From Fasciola hepatica (taxonomy: Eukaryota; Platyhelminthes; Trematoda; Plagiorchiida; Fasciolidae), in NCBI GenBank assembly GCA_948099385.1, contig CANUEZ040000129.1, positions 620,001-684,000 on the forward strand: a DNA stretch of 64,000 bases, written 5' to 3'. Made by a program: the position numbers and the translations under genes. Of the stretch, positions 54,823-64,000 are shown piece after piece (position 1 is the stretch's first letter; each line of letters opens with the position of its first letter). The notes below the pieces were generated by a model. It worked only from the letters and a program-made list of their open reading frames with translations. It was not told the origin of the DNA and searched no databases.

Positions 54823-55803
54823 TTACCGTGCAGGGGTTTGAACTTGGCTAGTACTGGTCTTGTTTGTCCGGTTGCTGTCCCGGATGAGTCGGCCGAATCT
54901 GCTGTTGGCTATCTTGGTTTGCCTGTCCAAGTATTCGGTCAGGTCTTCGAAGTTAGCTTCCCTGTCGCTTTGGCTTATCCGTTCTGCTTCTTCCGCCAAC
55001 GGACCCTGTAGTTCGGGAGAGAGGTGACGGACTATGCCTTCCAAAGTGTGCATGGCGTCTAGGTCAGCCCTGTAACCTAAATGGTCGAGGGCTATTGAGC
55101 AGTTCTGCATCTTGATCACCAGGTCGGCCATGGTGTAGACGTCGCCCTTGGTTCTCTTTGCCTCTGCCATCACGCCCTCTATCAGGTTACGGGCTACTTT
55201 GAAAGGTTGGCCAAACAAGTCCCTCAGAATCTTTCTTGCTCGGGTGTAGCCTTGTTCTGGGTCGAGCATGGTGCACCCGTCGATAGCTTCTCTTGCTCGG
55301 CCTCGGCAGTAGTGAGTAAGGTAGAGAAGCCTTTGCCCAGTGTTGGTTACCTTATTTTCGACAAATGTCTCGAACTGTTTGACAAACTTGCAGTATTGCT
55401 CAGCTCGCCCGTCGAAAACCGTTAGTTCCACTCTAGGCAAATCGATCGATGGTGGTATGTGGTCGGCGCCCGGCATGGGGTTCCCTATGTTATTGCACCC
55501 TAATCTATCGGAAGTGTCAAAGTCGCTGGTCTCGTGCTCTCGCTCTTTCTGTGTACACTTCTTCTCTGCTTCCTGCGCCTGTGGTCTAGCCGATAGTAAC
55601 TTTTCTTCTAGGTCTAGTATTCTCAGCCTATGTAAATCAACATCGTTGCGATCCATATTGATCTCATTAACGCATGTACTAGCACTGACAGGACTAGGCG
55701 ATCTAGCATTAACTAAAGAATCAAATGTATCCAAAACCTCCCCACAGACCTGCCGTGTTACTTCCTGTCCGGCTTTCAATGTTTTCGATCCTTTCCTTGG
55801 CAT
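54823..55803 (-). pseudogene. BEL B gag, identical to BEL C gag
   Basis: The 326-codon frame (MPRKGSK ... VQTPAR-stop) translates identically to the C gag, including the premature TAA after TPAR. It has the same DUF1759 domain (LPRVELTVFDGRAEQYCKF). The identity continues a little past the stop, to about 54680, then drops in the zinc knuckle and disappears in the protease. Confidence 0.9.
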
Positions 55804-55845
55804 TTTGCGTGTTTCTTTCTCGTCCGAAATTGATCTATTGGGTAT

Positions 55846-56221
55846 TGCAACACACGTTTGAGCAATGCGTAGCCAAATTCGCAACGGATCCCGAAATCAA
55901 AAGACGATTATCCGTGATATTCTACGATACTAGATTATTACATGAACAATGACATAAACAGTAAACAAACCTCGATAATACGATCACAAGGACTCAACAA
56001 CGAAGAACCGAATAGCAGCGTGTGAGCAAACAGCAAATGCGTCGCGCAGGTCCTGAACAAGGATGTGCCAAAGTAGCTCCCTGGGCGCGAACAAACAACA
56101 ATTGGTCGATAGAAGCAACCAGTTCGTAAAGACAAGTCAATAGTGTATGGAAATGAGTGATGTTGGGAAAAACACTGAATCGCGAGGGTTGAAGGGGGAT
56201 TTTCCACGACCGGTTGTTACA
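55846..56221 (-). repeat. 5' LTR of BEL element B
   Basis: About 376 bp. Almost identical to the C 5' LTR (two differences near the outer end, CACGACCGGTTG against CAAGACCGGCTG) and less similar to its own 3' LTR. The inner edge has TGCAACACACG, as in C. Confidence 0.9.
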
Positions 56222-56623
56222 CCACTCACTCTGACCTCGAGTGTTTTGTCGGCCACGTAGTCGGACCCGAAAATGACCTGAAATTCAGGGAAAACTTGTC
56301 TTGCCACTTTCTGTGGAAGGAGTGAGTAACGAACACGGTCGAAAGCCTTGCAGAAATGTAGGAACACGACATTCATTTGAACTTCCTCGTCTAGCTCTCT
56401 GGTGCACTATTCCATGGATTCTGTTTGGTTCGTTCAGCAAGATCTGCGGCCACGGCAACCGTGGTGGGTATAGTTCAAAATGTGTCGATCATCGATGAAA
56501 GAGCAGATGACATCATCAACCAAGCTTTCAACGACCTTGGTGACTGTGGCGAGCAGTGCCACAGGGCAATGATTTTGTGGAGCTGTCCTGTTCCCTGCCC
56601 TAAGCATCGGTGAGAGCATAGGG
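56222..56623 (-). pseudogene. CR1-like LINE F, reverse transcriptase fingers/palm
   Basis: From 56613 the minus strand reads RAGNRTAPQNHCPVALLATV, TKVVESLVDDVICSFIDDRH. After a frame shift (56376-56227) it reads NVVFLHFCKAFDRVRYSLL and DKTLEVRVSG. These are the RPVSLLxxxxKVxExLV and FLDFxKAFDxVxHxxLL blocks of CR1-type RT; the catalytic aspartate of the latter is histidine. The segment ends exactly at the outer end of BEL element B and resumes at 49487. On the other side it stops at the 1.58-kb repeat. Confidence 0.87.
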
Positions 56624-58207
56624 CGTTTACAGATGGACCGTATGCAAAAGCTGTCTGAGTTGTTTGCATGGAATAATAATAATAATTGTGGTAAATTTCT
56701 CGACTGGGATCAAGAGACGTGCACAAAAGATGATCACGGAGTACAGTGTTACACAACGGAATGGATTGCTTAGGAGTTTCAAAGGTCGGACTTATACATT
56801 TCTGTAACATACGATAGGACTGGACAGTGTTTAAATTAACTAAAGTGAGAGCGGTTAACGCGAGACGTACAAAGTGGTTTTGATTTCGGGAGCAGGGCAT
56901 TGCGGAGATCTTGCCAAACGCAAAGCTGCTGATTAAAACGTTATTAAAGTTTGAGGAAAGTGTGGCATGTAAAAAATGCTTTAAACAATGGCTCACAGAG
57001 AGATCAAAGAAAAATCGGGAAGCATAAAAAGAAGTACATGGACGCATCGGATGGGCGTCTGAGGGATCCATATTGAAAGACCGGAGAGAGATTTTCACCA
57101 ACAAGTGTCAAGACACGGTGGAGAGTAAAACCGACATCAATTTGTCAGGCAGTGTAGCCAGCGGCTTACCGGGCGTGTAGTGGTGTTTATTATTCCCTTT
57201 ATGTCCAACGGTTTACCGCGAGAGAACGACACGACGCCGCCGTGGTTCGGTGACATGTACGGCCTTGGCTGGTCAACGGGTAAATGTGCAGTACATGTGT
57301 GCTGTAAGCGTGAGTGCAAAAATGCAAGCGGAGGCACATACATGTAGGCGGGTCCGTGCATCAGGCTCACGTGTTAACGGAAACGCGAGGCAAGCATACA
57401 GTCAGAACCGGTCATGATAGGCCAATGCCTGATTGGCCAGTATCACCTGGAGTGAGGTATGACTAGCGTCATCTTACGTGCGTGTGTGTGTGTGTCTACA
57501 CATGGGCATGATTGGAATCAATTGTCAGTAATGTGCGTGCGTGTGTATTAGACGGTTTTGGCTGAGCGTGTGACCGTTTGGATTGAATCATACACCAAAA
57601 GTAGAAGTGACTGTGTGTGAGAACGATCGACTGGTGGTCTACGTGGGGATCATCCGAAATGTCTGTGACTGTATCGATCGCGAATACTGGGCGGAAAAAT
57701 ATGTTGGATAAATTCTAAAGTAATGGGAGCTGAGATTGTGGCAAAATCAATGTTTACACAACATGTGGTTGTTTTACATTGACGTCACTTAGACAAGCCG
57801 TTAGGCCGGTGGGCAGTGGTTTGGAAAAGTTAACGGAGAAGGGAGCATCTGAGGTTGGCTAAGTTTACTTTGATCGTCCTTTTTTTGTTAATTCCATTGC
57901 TATATGGAGAGACGACGCTTCATTCGGAAGCGGACATCGATAGAAGTACTTCACACGGAATGTAATGTGCTGTCGCAGCAGCATGAATAGCGGTTGGAAG
58001 TTTGGCTTGGGATTTGAACATGAGGTCGTTTAGAAAGCGATCAGCTGGAATAAGAAGATGAAGTAGATGTGTCAAAGCAAAGATGAGGAGGTGATGTGGA
58101 GGGGTGAAATGTGAGTGCGCAAGCCCTATGACAGTGGTTTTGCAGAAGGCCAGACCCGAAGTGACAGATGATGTCATATTGGATGTAAGGATGGACGTTT
58201 CTTTTCA
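56624..58207 (-). repeat. 1.58-kb interspersed repeat, right arm (inverted)
   Basis: Reverse complement of 38972-40556, near identical. It separates the LINE F RT start (56623) from sequence carrying a LINE endonuclease scrap (58574-58834). A small (AAT)n tract lies at 56671-56687 and a (GT)n at 57481-57495. No coding domain. Confidence 0.85.
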
Positions 58208-58573
58208 ATCAATAAGCAATATGGAAACAAATTTGGGCCAATAGATATTGACTGGCATTGTGCTTCATGAATTTTGTCGGCCGCTGACCGCAGTTCACTA
58301 ATTGATGCCCGAGCGTAGACGGTCTTATCAGAAGCGACCGGCTTGTCATGGGGGAATTTATATAAGTAGCAAGAATAATGGGCTACTTTTGTGTTGGTTG
58401 ATGAAGAAGGGCGTAGTGGACTGAAATCGCAACGGCGATGGTGGTAATCCTGTCAAGATTGGGGTGCTACGGAGCAGTATGGACGACGGATTTGGAGGTA
58501 TGCCGGAGTTATATGTTGGAGCGATGACTGTTGTCTTTTGATTTCTGGATTCTGCCTTTCGGTCAAGGGGAGC

Positions 58574-58834
58574 TTATGGTGACTTGTAACCCGGGTAACG
58601 CCATTGTAATCGCAGTGGCATGAGATGCATGTGGCCCTTTATGGCGTCAGCCAGCTTGAATATGACTGAACCAAGGGCGTCCAGCTTGGAAGACCTTCCA
58701 TTCTGGTCAGTCTGATTTATGTAGTCCATGCGGAATTCCCAGATTAGAGCCCAATGGTCAGATGGTTTCCCAAGTAACCGGCATGATCCGAAGGGAGACC
58801 AGAGACCTGGTAGCCCGGGGGATTTTCCAGCCAT
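58574..58834 (-). pseudogene. LINE endonuclease C-terminal fragment (probably LINE F)
   Basis: The minus-strand frame contains PGLPGLWSPFGSCRLLGKPS followed by DHWALIWEFRMDYI. It resembles the end of an AP endonuclease, where SDHxxLxxxF holds the catalytic DH. Position and strand fit the missing 5' part of LINE F, beyond the 1.58-kb repeat. The 365 bp between it and the repeat show no LINE motif, so the link is tentative. Confidence 0.5.
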
Positions 58835-60978
58835 TTTATGATTATAGTATCAATAGAAATCCAAGGATCACAATTTTGGGTGAGTAATCAAGGCCTAAAA
58901 TGAGTGGATAGATGGGAAACCTGGAGGTGGTTACAGCTGTGGGTTATGATAGCAAGTGAAGGCCATGTGATGAGCTAGGTGTATTATTACGACAAGGCAG
59001 AGGCTTCATTTTAGCGGTCGGCTGCACAGGCTTCACACCACCAGAGGTACTTCAATGTCGAATGTTGGGGGCAAAAGCCTAGATGGAGTGTGTTGACGGG
59101 GGTAAGCCGTAGTTTCGGCAGTATCAAAAGGGTTGCGAGCCTAAAGTCACTGTGCGGCGGGGCGCTTTATTTTAACAGGGTTTGCTACAACGGGAGGTGG
59201 GTGGACTATTTTTGATGTGTGAGTTTAGGGTAATGGGGAAATAAATGAGCTTTCTCTGTATCATGGTGACTTTTCGGTCACAATTCGGCCGTTGACTATG
59301 GGCATCCGCTGGTTGGCGGGCATCACGTTACAGGGCAATTTCGATTTGAGCCCCTTGTGGAGATTCTTTTTTAACTTTGGAGAAATGTTACCAACGCGAT
59401 GGCACGTCGTGTACCTTCGCAAGTAGTGGAGTAGACTTATTGTCAGCTGGCAAGACGGATAGGTCAAGATATGAAATGGAATAGAATCTCAAGAGGACTC
59501 TGTTGAATACCGTGGCTATCGGAACACCTGCGTTCTTTTGTGTGGGCGCCAGATAATCGTTTGGCTTTGCTGTGGTCATAAGTGGCTGGACTCATCGTTG
59601 GGGTGGTCTATGTTCTTAACGAATGAGGTATAGACATTCTACACCTTGCACAGTTAAATGTTCAGAGGGTGACTTCTGAGGCTACAGCGTAGGAAGCTAG
59701 TGCTCACACTTCATTTGCGCTAAGAAAAAACAACGTAGGCCCATAGAAATCGAGGTTAGTTGCAACTTCGATTAGGCCGCGAACAACTAATGATCGATTA
59801 TCCAGGGAGCGGCTTTAGAGGGATTCCGTTTTCCTATGATTCTTGAGTGTTGACTAGTGCTTGTGATGAGCCTCCATGCATCAACAAGAATGATTCTGAA
59901 CATACAGGACTTCACATCGATAAAATTTTTGAAGGGTGTATGGACAACGGAGTTTGGCATCGACAAGCTGGTCGAAGATGTGCCAAGGAACCCGGAAAGG
60001 TTTAAACTAAGAAAGGTGATGTCGGTTTTTATGTGAATAGCTCATTGGACACACTTGTCTCCCAGCCTACTGTCAGGCAGGAGTACTGATGGCTTGGCCG
60101 GTACTCTCGTTTGTGTTTTCTTTCTTTTTTCGAGGCACGCCGTACGCGGGACTGGGTTGTGGCTGTGGCGGGGAATTAATCCGTTATTGAAGGGATGTAG
60201 AGAGCGGATCCGACCAGAAGTGCTCCTGGTATTTTTTTATTCAGAGGAGCGGGAGAGGATACTTTACCCGTAAAGGGTACTTCCAAATTCCTCTCAGCCC
60301 TCCGTTTTTTACGCTTGACCCATGGGGTCCGCCACTGCTAGGGTCAGCAGTTTCCCCCCCCCCATTATATGAAACCACCGACTTGTTGCAGTTTGTTCAT
60401 CAGTGGTGTCGTGGCTTTGGGCCATGGAAGACAGGACATATAGGAAACAGACACGGAAAGCCTTCAACTCTCGACGAATGCACACTTGACCGCTCGCTTC
60501 TGACCAGGCCAGAGTCCGACGACCTTCAGTTTGTGTGAACTGACTGTTCCTATCACTTACTGGGCTGATACATCTGGACGACCCACAGATGGTTTGTAGC
60601 TCTGGTGACCGTCAGATTTTATAGTGGCCACCCATGGGAGGATGCTAGAGTTTTATAATAGGGAAGCAAGTTGAGAGATGAGTGCCTACTAACTTTCTTT
60701 AGGATGGCCGCTGGATGAAGGCTGAGGAGTCCGACGGGTGCCGCTTCTTGGATTAGAGATAGGGGCGGAGACTAAACCGAAAGTAGTCCTGGAGATGTTT
60801 AGAAATTATCTTTCATGCAACTATTGGTATTACGTATATTCGAATACGATTTCAGAGGCTCTGGCCTCAGTCACAAAAGTGACTAATTTGGGGAGATATA
60901 ACCTGGTAGGTTTACGCCAGGTTGGAGGCTACGACGGTGAACGGTAGGGCATATTCTAGAGCTCACCGAGGGTTCCGG
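58835..60978. other. No gene recognised
   Basis: About 2.1 kb. The right-hand end (from about 60700) is probably the 3' untranslated region of LINE H, since it directly follows its last codon on the minus strand. Poly-C at 60354-60363. No other domain or repeat was identified. Confidence 0.4.
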
Positions 60979-61194
60979 TCAGTACTCAACAATCTCCTCG
61001 TAGGCCATATCGATAGTCATATATTTGTTTGAAGGAGCGATCAGTTTTTGGATGTCCGGCTCTAAGCGTAGCCTAGACTTAAATGTGGTTTGGGAATCTA
61101 CGAAACGGATATCGGCTGGGAGTTTATTCCACAACGTTGCATGTTTAAAGAGGAAGACGTTTCGCCTTAGGGATTGTCGAGAGTCAGGGATCAT
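60979..61194 (-). pseudogene. LINE H ORF2 C-terminal end
   Basis: The frame reads RQSLRRNVFLFKHATLWNKL, PADIRFVDSQTTFKSRL and ends TIDMAYEEIVEY-stop. The LINE G counterpart ends EDRAYEEDVEL, supporting a close relationship. Confidence 0.8.
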
Positions 61195-61724
61195 TTTACT
61201 GTTTTCTTTATCGCACGTCTGATGTGTTCAGTTTACACTGCAGTGAACTCGTCCAGAGGGTTCAGCTCGCTGGTGAAGGAAGTTAAACAAAAATGTAAGT
61301 TTGAGCCACAGAGGGCCAAGCCTCAGCAGCTTACAGCTTTGTCTATGGCTAAGGTTCGTAGAAGGCCCAAATAGTTTATGGTAAAAAGACGCTGTGCATC
61401 TTTATTATCTGTAATGTCACGTTTGAGCATATTTGAGAACACAAGTGTACATTACTCTAGGGTTGGATGAAAGTGGGTTCTGTATGTCTTTAACTTACTG
61501 TTCGTGAGGAGAAAGCCTCTCTGCAACAAGGCAAGGGGCTTGTTTGCCCGTACCGTTATATGGGAAGTGCGTTCGGGGAAACTGAAAATGTTAGAGTATT
61601 TAAGTCCGAAGTCTCATAATGTTGGGGAGTGTGAGAGTCGGACACCGGTAATCTTAAGCGTATCATGAGGAACACCGCAGTTTAGAGTGAGATAACTGCT
61701 TTCAACCGCTGAGAATTCCACTTA

Positions 61725-62856
61725 CTAGAGATCACACCAGAGTGCTATGGGCTGTATGCCAGAGGTGACGTTATCTGGTGCTAAAGGTAGGTTTCCTATT
61801 TCGAGTTCGTAGACCTTCCTTGAGTAGTCGGCATATAAGAAAATTTCGCCACTAGCGACTTCAGAGCAAATGTCATTTTTATATACTAAAAACAGTAGTG
61901 GTCCTAGAACATTTCCTTGGATAACCCCGGTTTTTATCAGGTGGGGGCCTGACACCCGGCCATTGATGCAAGTAACTTAGTGACGGTCTAGTAGGTAAGA
62001 TTTAAACCAGCTGGGTAGGGGGTTTACAATTCCGGAAAGTCTAATCTTATTCAGCAACTTTAGTTGCGGGACTCTGTCGAAGGCCTTTTCATATCAAGAT
62101 AGATGGTGACAAATGCCATGCCTTTGTCGGCGGCTGCTGTTACCAAGTTCAGAAAGTCAAATTGGCTGGTTGAACACGGGCGTGATCTGGGAAATTCAGG
62201 CTGTCTGAGGCTGGCGAGTGTAGCTGCAGAAAGGTAGTCGGTTGGGTAGTGTTTGACGACTCTTTCCAGCAGCCTTGAGATCACTGGCCTACTAATGATT
62301 GGGAGGTATTTGGCAGCTCCGTGCACTGCGTTTTTCTTATACCTGGGAATGATAACGGTTTCCTTCTGCTGACTGGGGAGTGTTCCACTTTGGAAAGACA
62401 AATTGCATAGGTGTAGTAGTAGAAGGGGAACATCCGGGCCAACAAGAGCGGATATTGCTGATATTAGGCCCTCCGGCCGGGGTGGTAGGGCAGCTTTAAA
62501 GTTTGGATGCATCTATCTTTATCCGTAGTGGTGACCATGATAGAGCTGAGTGAGGAATTCATGACAAACCGGGTGGCAAGCCGCGCACAGGCTGGACTGA
62601 GGGTCACGGGGGTTATCAAGAATGTGTTGAAAGCGTCATCCACATTTCGAGGTGAGGTTATGGAACTATCCAAATGGACGATCTGTTTTATGCATCGGAT
62701 CGATTGTTGGGTACAGGTATTACGAAGCCGGGCTAGATCTTGGGCTTTGTTTGGGTGGCGCGGTGCTTTGACTTCTCGTTTCAGTGGTAGGTCGCTAGCC
62801 ACGTGATGGACTTCGTGGGATAGGCGTTCGGGTAGTAAGACCGTAGAAAATCTCAA
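61725..62856 (-). pseudogene. LINE H reverse transcriptase, YADD mutated
   Basis: The frame 62512-62060 reads PLLLLHLCNLSFQSGTLPSQ, QKETVIIPRYKK and TIYLDMKRPSTESRN; the last, YLDxxKAFD in relatives, keeps the aspartate. The frame 61955-61725 reads TGVIQGNVLGPLLFLVYKND and EIFLYADYSRKVYE: the catalytic YADD has become YADY. The N-terminal region is at 62856-62464. Confidence 0.85.
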
Positions 62857-63107
62857 TTTCGTTGGTACTGCTGTCGAAGCTTATCGCACTTCAGCTTTAG
62901 CTTGGTTATACGGTGACTTTCTGGTCTGGATGGATAACAGGGTTTGATATTTTTCCAATACATGAATGTAAACTTGAGTAGAGAAGGTCATCGGCGGTCT
63001 GAGAATTCTCTGTTAAGTAGAACTCGTCTCAGTTTCTGGAGCGAATTTGTGAGGAGATATGGTCCAATTTCAAGTGACGGAAGGGGGGACCTTTACATGA
63101 TGGGCCG

Positions 63108-63948
63108 TCAGTGTGGCTCGACTTGGAATCTACAACTGACGACTTCATGGTCACTACCTGTGTAGTCGTTCAGTGCGAAGGCAGAAACGTTTGTTAAACC
63201 CAGGGTAAATATCAGGTCAACAATGTTATTTCTTCTGGTAGGTCGTTTTACATGTTGGGCCCATTGACTCAGGTGAATGCATGAGGCAAATTGCAAATAT
63301 TTTTAGAGGGCAGCAAAGGAAGACCAGTTCATGCCCGGGGCATTGAAGTTTCCTGCTATAAATTTACCTCGAAGTGGCAGGTCAGCGACGAAACAAAAGC
63401 ATCAATGATGGGGTTAAATGTCGAGGTTTCATTGCCGAGGGGTCGATATATACAACCCGGAGTTAGGGTCATCTGGGATAGAGAAGTTTTAAACCTTAGG
63501 AATCTTCGAAATTTGTCAGTACGGAGTTTTCCAATGGGGAGGCAGACAGGCTGCACAAGACACATCCCAAGCAACCCCCAACGCGGCGGCGGATTCGTTG
63601 AGTCCCGAAAGTTTGATAACCGATCAGTGATATTTGGTCAGAAGGCCTATGCTCGGTGAGCAAAATTTCGGTGGTCAGGATGACGTCGAAACTGCGGACG
63701 TCAGCCAGTCACTTTATAGCGGGAATTTTGTCCAAGATCAGACTAGAGTTGAATAGTGCTATGGAAGGCATTTCTGTGGGAGGTTTTGAGTCTTCAGTGG
63801 ATTTGGCAACTAAAATGTGCTTAGGAGGGCGGCGATCGACAGGCGGGTCATCTATATGGGAGGACGGGATGCAGAGTGCTGCTTCAATTTGGACAGCCGT
63901 AGCCCTATCGCCGCAGAGTGTTCGTTGGGCTAAACTCCTTTGAAGCAT
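63108..63948 (-). pseudogene. LINE H AP endonuclease
   Basis: N-terminus at 63709-63760 reads ALFNSSLILDKIPAIK (relatives NARSLLNK...). Bases around 63590-63690 read FDVILTTEILL and SDQISLIGYQTFG (relatives DIIVITETWL and AGYQTF). The C-terminal part (63296-63108) reads RPTRRNNIVDLIFTLGLT and NDYTGSDHEVVSCRF with the catalytic SDH intact. At least two frame breaks. Confidence 0.8.
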
Positions 63949-64000
63949 ATTGGGGATGAATTTTAGACGCCTAGGTTATCGAGCAACGCGAGATAACAGA

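Larger units (their letters stand above)
49488..56221 (-). mobile_element. Full-length BEL/Pao retrotransposon B in LINE F, mosaic
   Basis: 5' LTR 55846-56221, gag from the ATG at 55803, divergent pol down to about 50575, 3' untranslated region, 3' LTR 49488-49862. Flanks CCGCT (49483-49487) and CCACT (56222-56226) look like a 5-bp duplication with one mismatch, and the LINE reading frame resumes across the element. The 5' LTR and gag are almost identical to those of C, but pol is a different BEL lineage with several frameshifts and stops. Confidence 0.92.
60979..64000 (-). mobile_element. Decayed LINE H (endonuclease to C-terminus), runs off the window
   Basis: Minus-strand order from 63948: endonuclease N-terminus, endonuclease C-terminus, RT, C-terminal domain. 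It shares motif wording with LINE G (GVIQGxVLGP, GSDHxVVSCRF, RRNxxDLIFTLGLT), so it is the same or a sister family. ORF1 would lie beyond 64000. All domains are frame-broken. Confidence 0.85.

Overview
The window is a transposable-element graveyard from a eukaryotic, almost certainly invertebrate, genome. I found no convincing host gene, rRNA, tRNA or CRISPR. Three classes of retroelement are present: Ty3/gypsy and BEL/Pao LTR retrotransposons, and CR1/Jockey-like LINEs with an AP endonuclease. There is also one fragment of a transposase-domain protein family. The mix, and the tail of one gypsy polyprotein (GRQLRNPVRFADFV), recall elements common in parasitic flatworms (flukes and tapeworms). 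That taxonomic call is inference from element families, not from a marker gene.

Layout. 1-2000: decayed gypsy element on + (gag zinc knuckle, protease, RT, RNase H). 2549-2815: gypsy integrase scrap on the opposite strand. 6202-9447, 9600-12089 and 13885-16745: three decayed gypsy copies on the minus strand. The first two are one family; the second has lost its RT and gained a ~530-bp insertion. 17585-29663: old BEL/Pao element D on minus, carrying a nested younger BEL/Pao element C (19813-26505) inside its integrase. A (TAA)n tract joins D to a transposase-domain fragment (29750-30888). 33080-38058: nearly complete but decayed LINE G (ORF1, endonuclease, RT, C-terminus). 38240-38971: BEL gag scrap E. 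38972-40556: one arm of a 1.58-kb repeat whose inverted, near-identical partner is at 56624-58207. 42250-56623: a CR1-like LINE F on minus, split twice by full-length BEL/Pao elements. Element A (42988-49279, +) has a perfect 5-bp target-site duplication, and element B (49488-56221, -) has a 4/5-matching one. 60979 to the window end: LINE H, a relative of G.

How the parts relate. A and C are close sisters: their gag-pol reading frames have exactly the same length (5,199 nt) once a 410-bp integrase deletion in A is allowed for. They share one in-frame stop between RT and RNase H. B has a clearly divergent pol, yet its 5' LTR and gag (about 1.54 kb) are almost letter-identical to those of C, including a shared nonsense codon and shared 5'-LTR-specific changes. 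That points to sequence exchange after insertion. The insertion order can be read from nesting: LINE F before A and B; D before C.

No element in the window looks autonomous: every pol contains a stop, a frameshift, a deletion or a lost catalytic residue. The best-preserved reading frame is the gag-protease of A (708 codons). Stretches with nothing recognised are listed as such.
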